A stretch of DNA of 64,000 bases. Origin: Gammaproteobacteria bacterium. Lineage in GTDB: Bacteria > Pseudomonadota > Gammaproteobacteria > Enterobacterales > Kangiellaceae. Every line of letters begins with the position of its first letter. Within the stretch, counting starts at the first letter, position 1. The notes under the pieces were generated by a model, which was not told where the DNA came from, made no database searches, and worked only from the letters and a program-made list of their open reading frames with translations. Of the stretch, positions 55,440 through 64,000 are shown in pieces. Location of the stretch: contig JABXHY010000040.1 of assembly GCA_013373375.1 (NCBI GenBank), positions 1-64,000 of the forward strand, in the 5' to 3' direction. The position numbers and the translations under genes are program-made.

Positions 55440-56807
55440 ATGTTTTCGAGCCTCAATAAAAACTCGTCATCAATGTGGGGAACATTAGTTCTTCTGATTG
55501 TTGCTGGAGAAGTTATTTTTGCTTTGCCATTCCACATCACACGTTTTTTCCGCCCAACATTTTTATCGGTTTTTCAACTCAACAATACCCAACTGGGTGA
55601 TATGTTTGCGGTTTACGGCGTGATCGCTATGGTCAGTTATTTTCCAGGAGGAGTTATCGCCGACCGCCTTCCTGCAAAGCCGCTTATGATAGGCTCTCTC
55701 CTCGCAACTGCTCTTGGAGGTCTATTTTTACTGACAAAGCCAAATGCCTTCGAGCTGACGTGCTTGTTTGGTTATTGGGGGGTTACCACCATATTGCTGT
55801 TCTGGTCGGCAATGCTAAAGTCTATAAGGTTAGGCGCAAATCCCAATCAACAGGGACGTGCTTTTGGAGTGTTAGACGGTGGCAGAGGACTGATCGCCAG
55901 CTTGCTAGCTAGTGCAGCCGTATTAATATTTGCCACCATCACAGTGGATCCAAACACATCGACAGTTGAACAACAAAAGTCCGAGAATATTATTACGTCA
56001 TTTAACCAAGTGATTATTTTTTATACCGCTGTTACTTTGTGCACTGCACTTTTGTTATGGAGGTTTTGGCACCCTGAAGATCGAACACCGGAACAAATCA
56101 AAACGACTCCTCCGCACTCTGGATCCATTTCTAAATTTCAAGCCTCGATCAAAGTAATTCTTAACTCATTCAAAGCTACTGCCAGTAACTCCCTTGTCTG
56201 GCTTCAAGCTGGAATTGTGGTATGCGCTTATTGTGGTTATAAGTCGCTGGATAATTATGGCGTGTTGGTGACCGATGTATATGGATGGAGTCAACTTGAG
56301 TCGTCGCAATTAACGAGTGCATTGAGTTACTCGAGACCATTCGCCGCAATTGTCGCAGGTATTTTAGCCGATAGATGGCGACCTTCGAATATCATCAATC
56401 TATGTTTCACCCTGGCCTTAATAGCTTTCGGTTTGATTGCATTCAGTCTTTTGCTCAACGTCAACCCATCGGACTCTAATACACAAGATACACTCACAAC
56501 TTATTTGTTAATTGTGAATTTATTTATCACGGCATTGGCAGTGTTTGCGCTACGAGCAGTTTATTTTGCTCTATTAGAAGAAAGCCACCTTGCTGTCCAT
56601 CGAACAGGAATGGCAATAGGCCTAATTTCATTTATCGGATACACACCTGATATATTTTTTGCATCGATAACAGGACGAATGCTAGATTCAGGAGAAATTT
56701 CTACTGGTTTTGTACACTACTTCTATTTAATGACAGCGATAAGTGTCATCGGTCTTTGCTTAGGCATATTCCTGGTAAAAAAATTAAACACTAAACCTTA
56801 TAACTAG
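55440..56807 (+). CDS. MFS transporter
   Basis: A 455-residue inner-membrane transporter of the major facilitator superfamily with about 12 hydrophobic segments. The loop between helices 2 and 3 is GGVIADRLPAKPL and the equivalent loop in the second half is GILADRWRPSNI, both typical (G-x3-D-R). The sequence VFQLNNTQLGDMFAVYGV precedes helix 2. The substrate cannot be named; sugar, nitrate-type or organic anion carriers are all possible. The frame extends back to 55323, which would overlap the TIR gene, but ATG 55440 starts at the normal N-terminus. Its last four bases overlap the end of the convergent ChaC-like gene. Confidence 0.88.
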   Translation: MFSSLNKNSSSMWGTLVLLIVAGEVIFALPFHITRFFRPTFLSVFQLNNTQLGDMFAVYGVIAMVSYFPGGVIADRLPAKPLMIGSLLATALGGLFLLTKPNAFELTCLFGYWGVTTILLFWSAMLKSIRLGANPNQQGRAFGVLDGGRGLIASLLASAAVLIFATITVDPNTSTVEQQKSENIITSFNQVIIFYTAVTLCTALLLWRFWHPEDRTPEQIKTTPPHSGSISKFQASIKVILNSFKATASNSLVWLQAGIVVCAYCGYKSLDNYGVLVTDVYGWSQLESSQLTSALSYSRPFAAIVAGILADRWRPSNIINLCFTLALIAFGLIAFSLLLNVNPSDSNTQDTLTTYLLIVNLFITALAVFALRAVYFALLEESHLAVHRTGMAIGLISFIGYTPDIFFASITGRMLDSGEISTGFVHYFYLMTAISVIGLCLGIFLVKKLNTKPYN

Positions 56808-57382
56808 CTCCACTCTAACCTGATAAGTTTTTTGAGTTCGGCTTCTATTTCAAATACATGAGCATCGTAAACATTATGGTCTCGTAATGCATTCGCAAGA
56901 TTTAAAAGATAGTCTCGATTTTCGCCACTTGGTCCTCGACTTTCTAATATTTGTTGCGCGATAGTTGTTGCAGACTCCGGCCCTAAAAAAGCTTCGTTAT
57001 GTTCATCACCAATATAAACTAAGCCTACTGTTTGTTCTTCCGAAGTAAAAAATATCTCGACCTCGTGCCGCAGATAGCCATTCTTCTCTCGATGATCAAG
57101 GTGTTCAAATACATCATCCGTCACCTGATACGCCATGCCAAAGCACTCACTTTCTGGTTTAGGCACCAAGGTTAAAACTCTACCTGGAGCTTCAGGTGTG
57201 CCTCTATGGTCATGGCTACCTTGCCAAAAACGCCGCTCCCAATGTTTTATTGTCGCAGGACGGCTTGTTATAAAGGGAAAATCAACCTTATAAATGAGGG
57301 ATCCATAGCCAAATAGCCAGATCTCAGAAAATTGTGTGAGATCCTGTCGTTGCTTATTTAACTTTTGAGTATCGTGAGGCAT
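56804..57382 (-). CDS. ChaC-like gamma-glutamylcyclotransferase
   Basis: A 192-residue cytoplasmic enzyme of the ChaC family, which releases 5-oxoproline from glutathione or gamma-glutamyl peptides. The substrate-binding loop is LFGYGSLIYK, followed by RRFWQGSHDHRGTPEAPGR and the conserved LDHREKNGYLRHEVEIF, which includes the catalytic glutamate region. Length is usual for the family. Its stop overlaps that of the MFS gene by four bases, a tail-to-tail arrangement with no room for a terminator. Confidence 0.93.
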   Translation of the reverse strand: MPHDTQKLNKQRQDLTQFSEIWLFGYGSLIYKVDFPFITSRPATIKHWERRFWQGSHDHRGTPEAPGRVLTLVPKPESECFGMAYQVTDDVFEHLDHREKNGYLRHEVEIFFTSEEQTVGLVYIGDEHNEAFLGPESATTIAQQILESRGPSGENRDYLLNLANALRDHNVYDAHVFEIEAELKKLIRLEWS

Positions 57383-57693
57383 AAGGTTACTACTTAATGT
57401 GCGTTTGTTAACAGAGTGATCCTAATCGCTACTATATTCTGCATAAATAGAAGCTCAAATGACGCTTAATCTATAATAGTATGCGACTTGATATGAACTC
57501 TAATTAGAGAGTTTAAATTAAATGATAATGACTCTAAAGCTTAGTTACTCATTATATTCGATTAATGAAAGGTTCAGCTTTCGATAAATAAAATAAGTAG
57601 ATGGGCGATTAATAGCCGCTATTTATTAACCCATGATTAAGATTCAGAACAATCTAGCGGTATCGAAACAAATGGTTATAAAGTGCAAATAGT
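57383..57693. other. AT-rich divergent region
   Basis: A 311-bp, very AT-rich spacer between the ChaC-like gene and the NlpC gene. It contains a perfect 12-bp palindrome CTCTAATTAGAG at 57498-57509. No gene or strong promoter is evident. Confidence 0.55.
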
Positions 57694-58272
57694 GTGTTAA
57701 AGACAATAAAGACATGGCAAATACTGACGGGCAGTTGCTTAATTTTACTAGGCATTGTGTCAGGTTGTTCGTCTTCTCCACATAAAGAATCTACTCAGCA
57801 TTTTCCTGATGCGAAACGTACAGGGCTTCCGAAAACTAACGGAATCAAAAATAATTTAGATATCCACCGACGATACCAGAGTCAACGAGAGCAGAGTCAA
57901 CAGGAACAGAATCAGCAGCTATTTCATTTATTTGAACGTTGGCAAGGCACACCTTATCAGCTGGGAGGTTTGTCTCGTCAAGGTATCGATTGCTCAGGCT
58001 GGATTTTTCTCGTCTATCAATCGGTATTTCAACACACTATTCCTAGAACGACTTACCAGCAATCAAAATTGGGGACAAATATCAATCAAACACAACTGGA
58101 ATTCGGAGACCTGGTATTTTTCAACACAGGTCCCAAAGTTCGGCATGTTGGTATTTTTATTGGCGACGATCAGTTTATGCACGCATCGACTCGTCGCGGT
58201 GTCATCATTTCTAACTTAAATAATTCTTACTGGCGTCCTCGCTTTTGGCAAGCAAGGCGCATATTAAATTAA
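57694..58272 (+). CDS. NlpC/P60 lipoprotein peptidase
   Basis: A 192-residue lipoprotein (lipobox VSGC) with a C-terminal NlpC/P60 cysteine peptidase domain, expected to cleave murein stem peptides like Spr/NlpC. The triad is C100 in GIDCSGWIFLVYQ, H151 in VRHVGIFIGDD and H163 in FMHASTRRG. GDLVFFNTG precedes the first histidine. A Gln/Ser-rich linker (about 45-70) separates anchor and domain. Start is GTG with a weak ribosome site. Confidence 0.9.
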   Translation: MLKTIKTWQILTGSCLILLGIVSGCSSSPHKESTQHFPDAKRTGLPKTNGIKNNLDIHRRYQSQREQSQQEQNQQLFHLFERWQGTPYQLGGLSRQGIDCSGWIFLVYQSVFQHTIPRTTYQQSKLGTNINQTQLEFGDLVFFNTGPKVRHVGIFIGDDQFMHASTRRGVIISNLNNSYWRPRFWQARRILN

Positions 58273-58302
58273 CCCGATGCGATTATTCAACCAATGCAAT
58301 TA

Positions 58303-58785
58303 CTAGCTAGCAACCGCCGCAATTATTCCACCTAAAATACCAAAAACGAAAAACAGAGCAAAAAAGATCATGTAAATTAACGTGATAATGCCGACGAATT
58401 TCCAAAACGACTTTTGATACCGTAAAGCCTCAACAACATCACTCATATTACGACTGCTTTGCGCCTGACCAATTGCATTTGCGTATTTGTGTAACCAATA
58501 AGCAGGAAAAAATGCCAATAGAGAAAATGCCAGATAAACAATCCCCATCACAATACCAAACCCTGCACCCATGCCCGATGGCATTCCACTACCAGCCATC
58601 AATGTCGACATTCCAACCATCATGGCAACAGCAACTAACACCGTAAAGCCAAACATAATAAATCCCATAATTGAGCAGAGCCGAACCCATAATTTTGTAT
58701 CAGTCAAATTTTGCAAAACGGATTCTATGGTTTCTTGCCCACCTAATACTTCCGACTGTGGTGCTGAGTAATTATTGTCTGTCAT
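58303..58785 (-). CDS. DUF5362-like small membrane protein
   Basis: A 160-residue inner-membrane protein with four hydrophobic segments, including LCSIMGFIMFGFTVLVAVAM, IVYLAFSLLAFFPAYWL and IITLIYMIFFALFFVF. The LHKYANAIGQAQSSRN loop and the LRYQKSFWKFVGI segment match the DUF5362 pattern. ATG 58785 is preferred to TTG 58809 (GAGAG upstream). It converges with the NlpC gene, 30 bp away. Function unknown. Confidence 0.82.
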   Translation of the reverse strand: MTDNNYSAPQSEVLGGQETIESVLQNLTDTKLWVRLCSIMGFIMFGFTVLVAVAMMVGMSTLMAGSGMPSGMGAGFGIVMGIVYLAFSLLAFFPAYWLHKYANAIGQAQSSRNMSDVVEALRYQKSFWKFVGIITLIYMIFFALFFVFGILGGIIAAVAS

Positions 58786-58899
58786 TGTTAACTCTCTTTT
58801 ATTATTCAATCTTTATTATGGTCGAACAAAAATAATCTGCAACGATGTTTGGGTATTCACTATGTAAAGATCTTCACAAGATAAAGATTTTCACGATAT

Positions 58900-60654
58900 C
58901 TAGTTATTCACCACGCTTCCATTGACCAGTGTCATCATAATTTTTCCGTTGAGTAAGCGCGATGGTTGCTGGCTCGACATATTTAACGGATCAATATTCA
59001 TCACGGTCAGATCAGCAGCGTACCCTACTTTAATTTGCCCCATTGAGTTTTCACGAAATGACGCAAAAGCAGGCCATCGGGTGAACCCAAAAATAGTTTC
59101 TTCTGCGGTTAAACGTTGCTCAGGATACCAACCATCCTCAGGATCCATTTGTTTATCTTTCCGAGTGACTGCAGAATGCAAACCATAGAAAAAAGAATGA
59201 TCCGAACCGGGCAAATCTGAGTTTAATATTAATTTTGTATTAACTCGTCTCAGATCTCGCCACGCATATGCACCAGCAATTCGAACGGGTCCAAGACGTG
59301 TTTCAGCCCACTTCTTATCTTCAACAGCGTGAGCGGGCTCCATGGACGCTATGATGTCTAATTCCGCAAGGCGAGGTAAATCATCCGGGTGCAATATTTG
59401 AGCATGCTCGATACGGTGACGATTGCTTTTCGCTTCAGGATTTTTGGCAAAATACTCTGCAAAAAAATCTAAGGTTTCTCGATTACCCGCATCACCAATG
59501 GCATGAATGCCCACTTGGAATCCTTTTGCCATTAGTCGTTTAACTAAAACCTGATTATATCCGTATTGATTTCCGGAGACTCCCTTATGCCCCGGCTGAT
59601 CAGCATAATCATCTAATAAACGTGCGCCACGCGAACCAAGAGCACCATCGTAATAGGCTTTCACTGAGCGAACATCAAACCAACCATCAGGATCAATGTA
59701 AGGTCCTCGAGAAATCCACTCTTCCACTAACTCACTATCCCGAGCAGAAATCATGGCATACACTTTTATCGGCAATTTATTTTGTCGATGCAATGACTCA
59801 AAAGCATTAATGTGGCGACTGTCTGCCCCCGCTTGATGAATAGCAACATAACCATCGTTTGCCATTCTGTTTAAACCAGCGAGCACCCATTGTTCAAATA
59901 CTTGATCTGATGCAGGGGGAATAGCGTCCATCATTAATGTCGTCGCTCGGTTTAACAAAATGCCCGATGGTAATCCGTTCTCTCCCTGTACAATAAACCC
60001 TCCTACTGGCGATTGAGTACTCGCAGAAATATTGGCAGCAACCAAAGCTTTTGAATTCGCCCAAACCGCAAAACCATGCAAACTTTTTAAAACAACAGGA
60101 TTATGAGGAAAAGCTTTGTCTAGAATTGACCGGGTTGGATAGTTATCGGCCCATGCGCCTTCATCCCATCCTTGTCCTACAATCCACTCTCCCTCTTTTA
60201 TATTATTTTCCTTTGCATAATTCATTACTCGTTCGACCGCTTCTTGATGTGTTTTCACACCAATCAAATTGGCTCTTGATAAAACCTCTCCTAATTCAGC
60301 AATGTGAACATGTGAATCAATCAGTCCTGGTAATACAATATTCCCTTTTAAATCGATCACTTTTTTTGCTGAAGATTCATATTCAGATCGTATAGCATCA
60401 TCACCAACGGCGATGATTTTTCCTTTATCAATCACGATAGTCGTTGCATCAGGCACCCAGCGACTATTATTAAACGGTGCTTGGTCTGAAGGCTCTCCAT
60501 TTCCATTCGGTTCCGACCACGAGAAAGTATAAACTTCTCCATTGGTTAAAATTAAATCAACAGAGTCAGTATTAGAATTGGTTTGCATTTTGTCCGAGGG
60601 ACTGCAGCCAACTAAACCAAAAACAATCAATGTACAAATGAGAAATGCACGCAT
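58900..60654 (-). CDS. YtcJ-like amidohydrolase lipoprotein
   Basis: A 584-residue lipoprotein (lipobox LVGC) of the amidohydrolase 3 family. Metal motifs are all present: LPGLIDSHVHI, the lysine-containing VRSVKAYYDGALGSRGARLL, GIHAIGDAGNR and HRIEHAQILHPDD, and the later LNSDLPGSDHSFF. The family is thought to hydrolyse amides or esters of varied substrates. TTG 60657 lies one codon upstream; ATG 60654 is chosen. It does not resemble the degenerate amidohydrolases at 22.9-27.4 kb in any specific way. Confidence 0.9.
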   Translation of the reverse strand: MRAFLICTLIVFGLVGCSPSDKMQTNSNTDSVDLILTNGEVYTFSWSEPNGNGEPSDQAPFNNSRWVPDATTIVIDKGKIIAVGDDAIRSEYESSAKKVIDLKGNIVLPGLIDSHVHIAELGEVLSRANLIGVKTHQEAVERVMNYAKENNIKEGEWIVGQGWDEGAWADNYPTRSILDKAFPHNPVVLKSLHGFAVWANSKALVAANISASTQSPVGGFIVQGENGLPSGILLNRATTLMMDAIPPASDQVFEQWVLAGLNRMANDGYVAIHQAGADSRHINAFESLHRQNKLPIKVYAMISARDSELVEEWISRGPYIDPDGWFDVRSVKAYYDGALGSRGARLLDDYADQPGHKGVSGNQYGYNQVLVKRLMAKGFQVGIHAIGDAGNRETLDFFAEYFAKNPEAKSNRHRIEHAQILHPDDLPRLAELDIIASMEPAHAVEDKKWAETRLGPVRIAGAYAWRDLRRVNTKLILNSDLPGSDHSFFYGLHSAVTRKDKQMDPEDGWYPEQRLTAEETIFGFTRWPAFASFRENSMGQIKVGYAADLTVMNIDPLNMSSQQPSRLLNGKIMMTLVNGSVVNN

Positions 60655-60822
60655 CAATGACGCCTTTTTATTAGAGTTATTATTAATGTTATCGCCAGGC
60701 TATTTTGCTTAAACTTCAAATTAGAAATTTCAAACTAAAGAAGCCTATTTTTAATTTTTAATAAAAGTTAACTTAGCCCGTCTGCTGAATAATTTGTGTT
60801 TATTCTTTGCTGAAAACGCTTA

Positions 60823-61890
60823 TTATTTTATATCGTTACGTTTCGCAGCAATGATTTGCAGTTTTTTTCGATACACCGAAATACTATGATCAGATAAAAA
60901 TGTTTTCCATGGTAATTTTTTATAGATCACAGCTTTCATGCGATAAAAACCACTAACATAGTAAATGAGTTCGACATCTTTGAAATCACCGGGAGGACAA
61001 TTGGTCAGATATTTCATATCGCCTCCATGATAATAACCTCCAAATGTTGCCAGTATCCATTTATGCCATTGTTTTCCAACCACAGGTATGAGCCGAATTA
61101 ACCAACTCAATACGGTCATCATATCTTGATCAGGTGGAAGCATGGTGACGCAGTCTGCTGCATTCACCACTCGGTATAAAGGTGTTTTCATACCAGAAAC
61201 CCAGGTTTCATCGCCTACACGTGGTGAACCAAAAGTATAACAAGCTGCTATACCTGCTTTATGCACTAATTTTTTCGCAGCAATGGTTGCTAATGCACCA
61301 CCAAGACTGTGACCGGTAATAAACAAAGGTTTACTCGCGACAGACTCTTTCTTTAATTCAGTTTGAATAGATAAGCACACTGTATCGAATGCTTGACTAA
61401 AACCTTGGTGAATTCTTCCACCAGATGGACAGGGGATGCTTTTTGCTTTGGCATCAGACTTTATATCTTTGATACTGGTCGCTTCGGTACCCCGAAAAGC
61501 CAATACTATGTGATCACTAAACTCAACTAAAATTGCCTGAGTACCATCCTTATCGAATGTTGGTTCAATTAAAGACATTCGAATAACTTTTAATTGCTCC
61601 AGTAGGTGCTTTTTCTCAACCTCAGGATCGTAGCTGCCCATTGCAATCAGTTCACTGATCAATTTACTTTTCTTTGACTTGAGCAATCGGTTGCTAAGAT
61701 CAATAAAGGCTTGTTGCTGTTGCTCCGAGCTAAACAGCGGATTAAATTTTATATAAGCAAGTTCAGAAAGACAGGCCATCAACCAAGCGCTTCTATCGCT
61801 GTACGCTTTTCTATAATTGGGTATCGCTTTATCAAGTAACTGTTCAATCAGCTTAAGATCGTCGAGCGAATTGGCAAGTTGTTCTGTCAT
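60823..61890 (-). CDS. Class 3 lipase family protein
   Basis: A 355-residue alpha/beta hydrolase. The nucleophile elbow is GHSLGGALA with S195; the catalytic aspartate lies in VNAADCVTMLPPD and the histidine probably in YYHGGDM. EFSDHIVLAFRGTEATSIKD is the family's oxyanion-side block. No signal peptide is apparent, so it is probably cytoplasmic or non-classically exported. ATG 61890 has AAAGGA about eight bases before it. Confidence 0.9.
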   Translation of the reverse strand: MTEQLANSLDDLKLIEQLLDKAIPNYRKAYSDRSAWLMACLSELAYIKFNPLFSSEQQQQAFIDLSNRLLKSKKSKLISELIAMGSYDPEVEKKHLLEQLKVIRMSLIEPTFDKDGTQAILVEFSDHIVLAFRGTEATSIKDIKSDAKAKSIPCPSGGRIHQGFSQAFDTVCLSIQTELKKESVASKPLFITGHSLGGALATIAAKKLVHKAGIAACYTFGSPRVGDETWVSGMKTPLYRVVNAADCVTMLPPDQDMMTVLSWLIRLIPVVGKQWHKWILATFGGYYHGGDMKYLTNCPPGDFKDVELIYYVSGFYRMKAVIYKKLPWKTFLSDHSISVYRKKLQIIAAKRNDIK

Positions 61891-62278
61891 GAGGTCATCC
61901 TTTACTAATGGCTTCCGTTAAAGACATGTTACTTTATTTTAAGTTTGCACTCACAAGAATCAAACTTAAAGTTCATCAAATACTTTAATAATTTCTGTTT
62001 TGAGATATTTGTTATTAGGCAGCTATGCTTTTCAGTACTTACCTTTCAGCATTTACTTTTCAACAAAAGTGCCTTTCAAAATCATGCCTTTAAACTTAAT
62101 AGTGAACTAAACCACCGGAGACATTGAAATGCGAGATATTTTTTAAATTAATCTAATCTTTTTGAGGTGATTAAGTTGGCAGATATTTTCTACCTCGTTA
62201 TATTATTTAATCAGGGAATTATTCGATGCATTAAAATGAATGCACTATTGAAACATAACACATAAGGAAAGCATCTCT
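61891..62278. other. Divergent region with TTTCA-phased array
   Basis: A 388-bp spacer between the lipase gene (leftward) and a lipoprotein gene (rightward). It contains the degenerate 14-16-bp array at 62027-62093. No gene is supported here. Confidence 0.6.
62027..62093. repeat. Degenerate 14-16-bp TTTCA-phased array
   Basis: Five blocks of the type GC(C/T)TTTCA or AC(C/T)TTTCA have their core C at 62033, 62047, 62061, 62077 and about 62091, i.e. steps of 14 to 16 bp. It resembles the 16-bp array at 13665 but is more degenerate. Confidence 0.55.
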
Positions 62279-62788
62279 ATGTTACATCCCACTCACCAAA
62301 AGAATCTCTCTCTAAATTCGAATATTCAAAACTTTGTGTTTAAATGGTTAGTCCTGTTCATCACTTTATCACTGAGCACAGGCTGTGCATTTAAAGTAAA
62401 ACTGGTAGGACAATACGATGCGTTAGTTGACCAATCAGTTTTAAACTTACAGTCTGAGACCGAGAGCCATATAAACACCATTTTAGAAAACAGTGGCCAG
62501 GGCGCTGGCAGCTACGATCAATCAAAAGATTTTTATACCCAATCCATTGGCAAAGTCGATGCGTTGATTACGCGCGCAAAGGTCCTCGAAGATAAATTAA
62601 AGCGTCAACCTCTTACAGATAACTTTATTGCATTAAAACAACAGTACGAAGATTTAAGAACACTGCACAAAATGCCTTTCAATCAAAATGCAATATCCAG
62701 TGGTCAAAAATCGATGCAACAAAGTTTTGATGCAATAGTCAAACATCTTGTATTCCTAAAATGGAATCAAGAACAACCTGAAATATAA
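62279..62788 (+). CDS. Hypothetical lipoprotein
   Basis: A 169-residue predicted lipoprotein: the hydrophobic segment VFKWLVLFITLSLSTGC ends in a lipobox, after a rather long polar N-terminal stretch. The mature part is helical, with segments such as LVDQSVLNLQSETESHINTI and FIALKQQYEDLRTLHKM. AAGGAA stands eight bases before ATG. It is followed after 17 bp by another small gene with its own ribosome site, so the two form an operon. No family is recognised. Confidence 0.8.
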   Translation: MLHPTHQKNLSLNSNIQNFVFKWLVLFITLSLSTGCAFKVKLVGQYDALVDQSVLNLQSETESHINTILENSGQGAGSYDQSKDFYTQSIGKVDALITRAKVLEDKLKRQPLTDNFIALKQQYEDLRTLHKMPFNQNAISSGQKSMQQSFDAIVKHLVFLKWNQEQPEI

Positions 62789-62805
62789 AAAGTCAAGGAG
62801 CTGAT

Positions 62806-63138
62806 ATGAACGAACAAGACATTCAAAACCTAATTGCAAAAATTGGGGTTGCTGTAAAGGATTCCTTAGGCGATAAATGGGCCGAAGCAAAAACTTTTGC
62901 CGATAGTGAAGCAAAAAAATTCGCCCAAAATATTGCCGAAATCGCGTTTTGGAAGGAAACCGGACAAATCACTGAAGAGCAAGCAAAAGTACTCATGCGA
63001 ATGCATCAACGATCAATGAAAATGGTACTTACAACACTAGAAGGCATAAGCCTTGTAATGGCGGAACGTGCTATGAATGCTGCGTTAGATGCGATAAGAG
63101 GGTTGGTAAATGGGTTGGTTGGCTTTGAGTTGATTTAA
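62806..63138 (+). CDS. Hypothetical helical protein
   Basis: A 110-residue, probably all-helical protein with heptad-like amphipathic segments (FADSEAKKFAQNIAEIAFWK, EEQAKVLMRMHQRS) and a C-terminal more hydrophobic helix ending in VGFELI. There is no signal peptide. The ribosome site AAGGAG is ideal. It follows the lipoprotein gene by 17 bp, and a terminator follows. No family recognised; a membrane-associated partner of the lipoprotein is possible, but this is a guess. Confidence 0.78.
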   Translation: MNEQDIQNLIAKIGVAVKDSLGDKWAEAKTFADSEAKKFAQNIAEIAFWKETGQITEEQAKVLMRMHQRSMKMVLTTLEGISLVMAERAMNAALDAIRGLVNGLVGFELI

Positions 63139-63197
63139 CACGAATACAGACTTTCTTAATAAAAGGATCACTGCGGGCAATAGTGATCTGGACTCTC

Positions 63198-63227
63198 AAA
63201 AAAACACTATTTCGATAGTGTTTTTTT
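63198..63227 (+). terminator. Intrinsic terminator with UUCG tetraloop
   Basis: A 13-bp perfect stem AAAAAAACACTAT / ATAGTGTTTTTTT with TTCG loop, ending in seven T. A smaller stem GATCACT / AGTGATC (63166-63188) precedes it. Terminates the two-gene operon. Confidence 0.94.
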
Positions 63228-63333
63228 GTTATGGGGCCTGATTAAAAACTTTAATAGGCTTATTAAAGTTTCCGCACACTCAAACAGTTATTCGTTGAGT
63301 GTTAATAAAATAAAGCACTTTGAGGAAATAAAA

Positions 63334-64000
63334 ATGCGTGTTTTAAAATTATTAATGATCACATTAATTTTTGTAATTCCATCTATCGCCAGTTCAAAAT
63401 ACATTACATGGCGAACGTCAAATATAGCTGAAAGAACAACATTTAAAGAAACCCTCAGTAACTTGTCATCCAGCAACACCAAGGTGGATGAAATTACCAT
63501 TAAATCAGATGGACAATGGATAATTATTGCAAACGACATTGTTTACACCAGCAGTAATTTTCCTAGTTCGGTTTACAACAAAGTCACTCAATACATTAAC
63601 TCTGGTCGTACTATTGATGTTGTTGCATTTACGCCATCAGGTAACTGGGTGGTGGTTGCGGAAGACTGGCTCTATCGAAGTGGAGGCTTACCATCTTCGA
63701 ACCTTTTACTTGAAAAAGTCAAGAGTCGTCAAAATGCCGGACATCGAATCGATGAACTTGCCTTAACCAATAACGGATGGGTGATCGTTTCAGGTGGATG
63801 GGTGTATGCGGAAAATATGCCTCAAAATCTTTTTGACGCACTTGTTGAGCGAGATAAAAGTAAGCGCCGAATCAATCATATTTCAATCAATAGCGATAAC
63901 AGTTGGGTCCTCATCGCTGACCAATGGTTTGCCAGTAGCGGATTGTCCGATCAAATGATCGATCATTTACAAATTTGGCAAGCAAACAAAAGAAATTTCG
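63334..64000 (+). CDS. Secreted W-rich repeat protein, partial (runs off window)
   Basis: Open from ATG 63334 to the window end with no stop, at least 222 residues. A signal peptide (to about residue 20) is followed by four repeats of about 42-45 residues. Each has an I-D-x-h-x-h strand, a G-x-W-h-h-h-A core (GQWIIIAND, GNWVVVAEDW, GWVIVSGGW, SWVLIADQW), then Y or F, then a short P-containing turn and a helix. This resembles beta-propeller-like bacterial repeats of the GGWV type found in secreted proteins of unknown role. The ribosome site GAGGAA is well placed. Total length and C-terminal domains are unknown. Confidence 0.85.
   Translation, partial: MRVLKLLMITLIFVIPSIASSKYITWRTSNIAERTTFKETLSNLSSSNTKVDEITIKSDGQWIIIANDIVYTSSNFPSSVYNKVTQYINSGRTIDVVAFTPSGNWVVVAEDWLYRSGGLPSSNLLLEKVKSRQNAGHRIDELALTNNGWVIVSGGWVYAENMPQNLFDALVERDKSKRRINHISINSDNSWVLIADQWFASSGLSDQMIDHLQIWQANKRNF

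Noticed and set aside
57498-57509. 12-bp palindrome CTCTAATTAGAG as an operator
   Set aside because: Short AT-rich palindromes are expected by chance in this base composition, and nothing else supports it.
1-64000. Prophage, integrative element or insertion sequences
   Set aside because: No integrase, transposase, phage structural gene, tRNA attachment site or terminal inverted repeats were found.

Overview
This is a chromosomal stretch from a Gram-negative, low-GC (about 40% by eye, not computed) gammaproteobacterium. The cell type follows from mpl, ubiX, a TonB-dependent receptor, many Sec signal peptides and lipoboxes, FNR, the oxygen-independent HemN, and a gammaproteobacterial AddAB-like helicase/nuclease pair. 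A marine heterotroph of the Kangiellaceae/Aliikangiella or Alteromonadales type is a reasonable guess, but it is inference. I see no rRNA, tRNA, CRISPR, integrase or transposase. About 41 genes are supported, plus one gene remnant.

Layout. (1) 1-4.6 kb, minus strand: an orphan periplasmic binding protein followed by a 7TM diguanylate cyclase, a remnant of an ApbE flavin transferase, and a DUF4442 hotdog protein. (2) 4.7-11.1 kb: a two-gene AddAB-like DNA-end repair operon joined by a TAATG stop/start overlap. (3) 11.5-21.1 kb: housekeeping genes. These are a GGDEF protein with a ruined EAL domain, ubiX, mpl, a PPi-type phosphofructokinase, an Fnr regulator, hemN with a near-perfect FNR box upstream, and a YedI-like membrane protein. 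(4) 21.5-33.2 kb, plus strand: a polysaccharide deacetylase, two adjacent amidohydrolase-family secreted proteins in which only one of three modules keeps its metal ligands, a GAF histidine kinase, a TonB-dependent receptor and small secreted proteins. (5) 33.2-43.6 kb: a second orphan binding protein paralogous to the first, a protein with a degenerate M23-like domain, a beta-lactamase-like lipoprotein, a DUF6090 protein, a small outer-membrane barrel, a secreted metallo-beta-lactamase-fold hydrolase, a GH17-like glycosidase and a TPR-GGDEF sensor. (6) 43.9-55.3 kb: the most striking region, two giant (1873 and 1733 residue) TIR-transmembrane-beta-propeller proteins in tandem with a YjdM/PhnA zinc-ribbon gene between them. 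Flanking charge predicts a cytoplasmic TIR domain and a periplasmic propeller, which is a Toll-like receptor topology. (7) 55.4-64 kb: an MFS transporter, a ChaC-like protein, an NlpC lipoprotein, a DUF5362 protein, a YtcJ-like amidohydrolase, a class 3 lipase, a small lipoprotein operon and the start of a W-rich repeat protein cut by the window end.

Themes. Envelope sensing and second-messenger signalling dominate: three GGDEF proteins, a histidine kinase, two TIR receptors and two orphan binding proteins. Several families carry degenerate copies that may act as binding rather than catalytic domains (EAL-like, amidohydrolase-like, M23-like). A second, DNA-level theme is a set of short tandem duplications, 10-18 bp per unit, mostly in the 5' non-coding region of genes; many share a TTCA-containing core.
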